A DNA stretch of 5,226 bases from Planctomycetota bacterium (GTDB taxonomy: Bacteria; Planctomycetota; Phycisphaerae; Phycisphaerales; SM1A02): contig JADFGE010000235.1 of assembly GCA_022567855.1 (NCBI GenBank), positions 1 to 5,226 on the forward strand, given 5' to 3'. Shown here in pieces: positions 4,770-5,226 of the stretch (its first letter is position 1; each line of letters opens with the position of its first letter). The notes beneath the pieces were generated by a model. It did not search any database. It had not been told where the DNA came from and worked only from the letters and a program-made list of their open reading frames with translations. Both the position numbers and the translations under genes were made by a program.

Positions 4770-5226
4770 GGCAGCTTCCGCCGACAATGACGCACCGGAT
4801 AACAGCAGATCAACGGCTTTAGTTCTCCCGACCAGATTGGGCAAGCGCTTCGTACCACCCCAGCTAGGGACCAACCCCAAATTGATTTCAGGCTGTCCGA
4901 ATTTCGCCGAGTAACCTGCGACCCTAAAATCACAGGCCATGGCCAACTCACATCCTCCTCCCATCGCCGGTCCTTTAATCGCCGCTATGATGGGCTTAGG
5001 TGAGTCCTCAATGCGGTTAAAGGTCTCTTGTCCCATTTGCAAGAACTCCTTCAGTTGCTCGAGGCCCAATTTTTCTAATTCGCGGAGGTCTGCCCCGGCG
5101 CTAAATATCCCTTCTATGTTGCTGTCGATGATAATCGCCTGGGCATCGGCTCGGGTCTCACACAAATCGAGTCCTTCCTGAATGAGTCGTAATAGATCAT
5201 GATTTAATGCATTGACCGGTCGCCTT
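4707..5226 (-). CDS. Enoyl-CoA hydratase/isomerase (crotonase family), both ends missing
   Basis: Crotonase-family enzymes hydrate or isomerise enoyl-CoA thioesters, as in beta-oxidation; the exact substrate cannot be told here. The frame enters from the window edge with RPVNALNHDLLRLIQEGLDLCE, the usual segment 15-20 residues into the protein, so the true start lies beyond 5226. It continues with the first oxyanion-hole loop FSAGADLREL, then AAIKGPAMGGGCELAMACDFRVA carrying the second oxyanion Gly and the catalytic Glu of CEL (4947-4949). KFGQPEINLGLVPSWGGTKRL follows with the second catalytic Glu (4887-4889), matching Glu144 and Glu164 of rat hydratase, then S.AEAALNIGLVNRV. Both acids present suggests true hydratase ability. 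The family match ends near ADEEVF (about 4722); the last few codons and the TAG at 4707-4709 are antisense flgG. About 60-70 C-terminal residues are absent. A TTG at 5163-5165 is an internal Leu, not a start. Confidence 0.92.
   Translation of the reverse strand, partial: RRPVNALNHDLLRLIQEGLDLCETRADAQAIIIDSNIEGIFSAGADLRELEKLGLEQLKEFLQMGQETFNRIEDSPKPIIAAIKGPAMGGGCELAMACDFRVAGYSAKFGQPEINLGLVPSWGGTKRLPNLVGRTKAVDLLLSGASLSAEAALNIGLVNRVAADEEVFADLL
4722..4736. other. Abrupt flgG/enoyl-CoA hydratase junction with 15-base candidate microhomology
   Basis: The plus strand reads GAAAACCTCTTCATC, which is E-N-L-F-I in flgG (residues 195-199), as expected for the family. The minus strand reads D-E-E-V-F in the hydratase, a common sequence after GLVNRV. 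Lower coordinates are purely flgG, higher ones purely hydratase, and the two genes run in opposite directions, so both are broken mid-fold. Presence of the same stretch in both parent genes is inferred. Confidence 0.75.

Noticed and set aside
5163..5165. TTG as the start of the hydratase
   Set aside because: Family similarity continues upstream to the window edge (RPVNALNHDLL), so this codon is an internal leucine.
1..5226. CRISPR array, tRNA, rRNA, insertion sequence or defence/toxin system
   Set aside because: By eye I found no regularly spaced repeats, cloverleaf, transposase or terminal repeats; the only recombinase is a typical housekeeping Xer protein.

Overview
This window looks like a patchwork of three unrelated gene blocks joined at two abrupt points. 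The blocks are: (A) about 1-700, the 3' part of rpsM followed by rpsK on the minus strand; (B) about 710-4725, a GC-rich segment with a minus-strand cluster (small Cys-rich protein, then a XerD/XerC recombinase, then glucose-6-phosphate dehydrogenase) facing away from a plus-strand flagellar rod cluster (small ORF, flgF, small ORF, flgG); (C) about 4735-5226, part of an enoyl-CoA hydratase/isomerase gene on the minus strand.

At the A/B border zwf stops matching its family after about 295 residues, and rpsM begins without its first 26 or so residues. At the B/C border flgG stops at about residue 199 of roughly 260, and the hydratase loses its C-terminal part. At each border a 15-base stretch (696-710 and 4722-4736) can be read as a plausible part of both genes, which is what a microhomology-mediated chimera would leave. 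An assembly or amplification chimera is the simplest explanation; a real rearrangement is not excluded.

Block B suggests a flagellated, GC-rich Gram-negative-type bacterium. The small CPH...C...C...Y..C..YH protein next to xerD reminds me of short conserved proteins in Planctomycetes, but that is recollection and not proof. Sampled lines run from about 70% GC (4381-4440, flgG) to about 50% (4981-5040 and 5101-5160, hydratase) and 35% (241-300, start of rpsK). The S13 part is itself very GC-rich, so composition alone does not place the first junction. The S11/S13 proteins look loosely like those of the FCB group (Bacteroidetes/Ignavibacteria-like), with low certainty.

Functionally, block B pairs a housekeeping cluster (chromosome dimer resolution and entry into the oxidative pentose phosphate pathway) with a divergent flagellar rod operon in which ATGA overlaps suggest translational coupling. 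The 271-base gap between the two small outward-facing genes (2726-2996) should hold both promoters. It contains an 11-base direct repeat at a 21-base period and a short dyad. I see no tRNA, rRNA, CRISPR array, insertion sequence or defence system, and no clear novel system. The most useful outcomes are the two junctions and three small ORFs.
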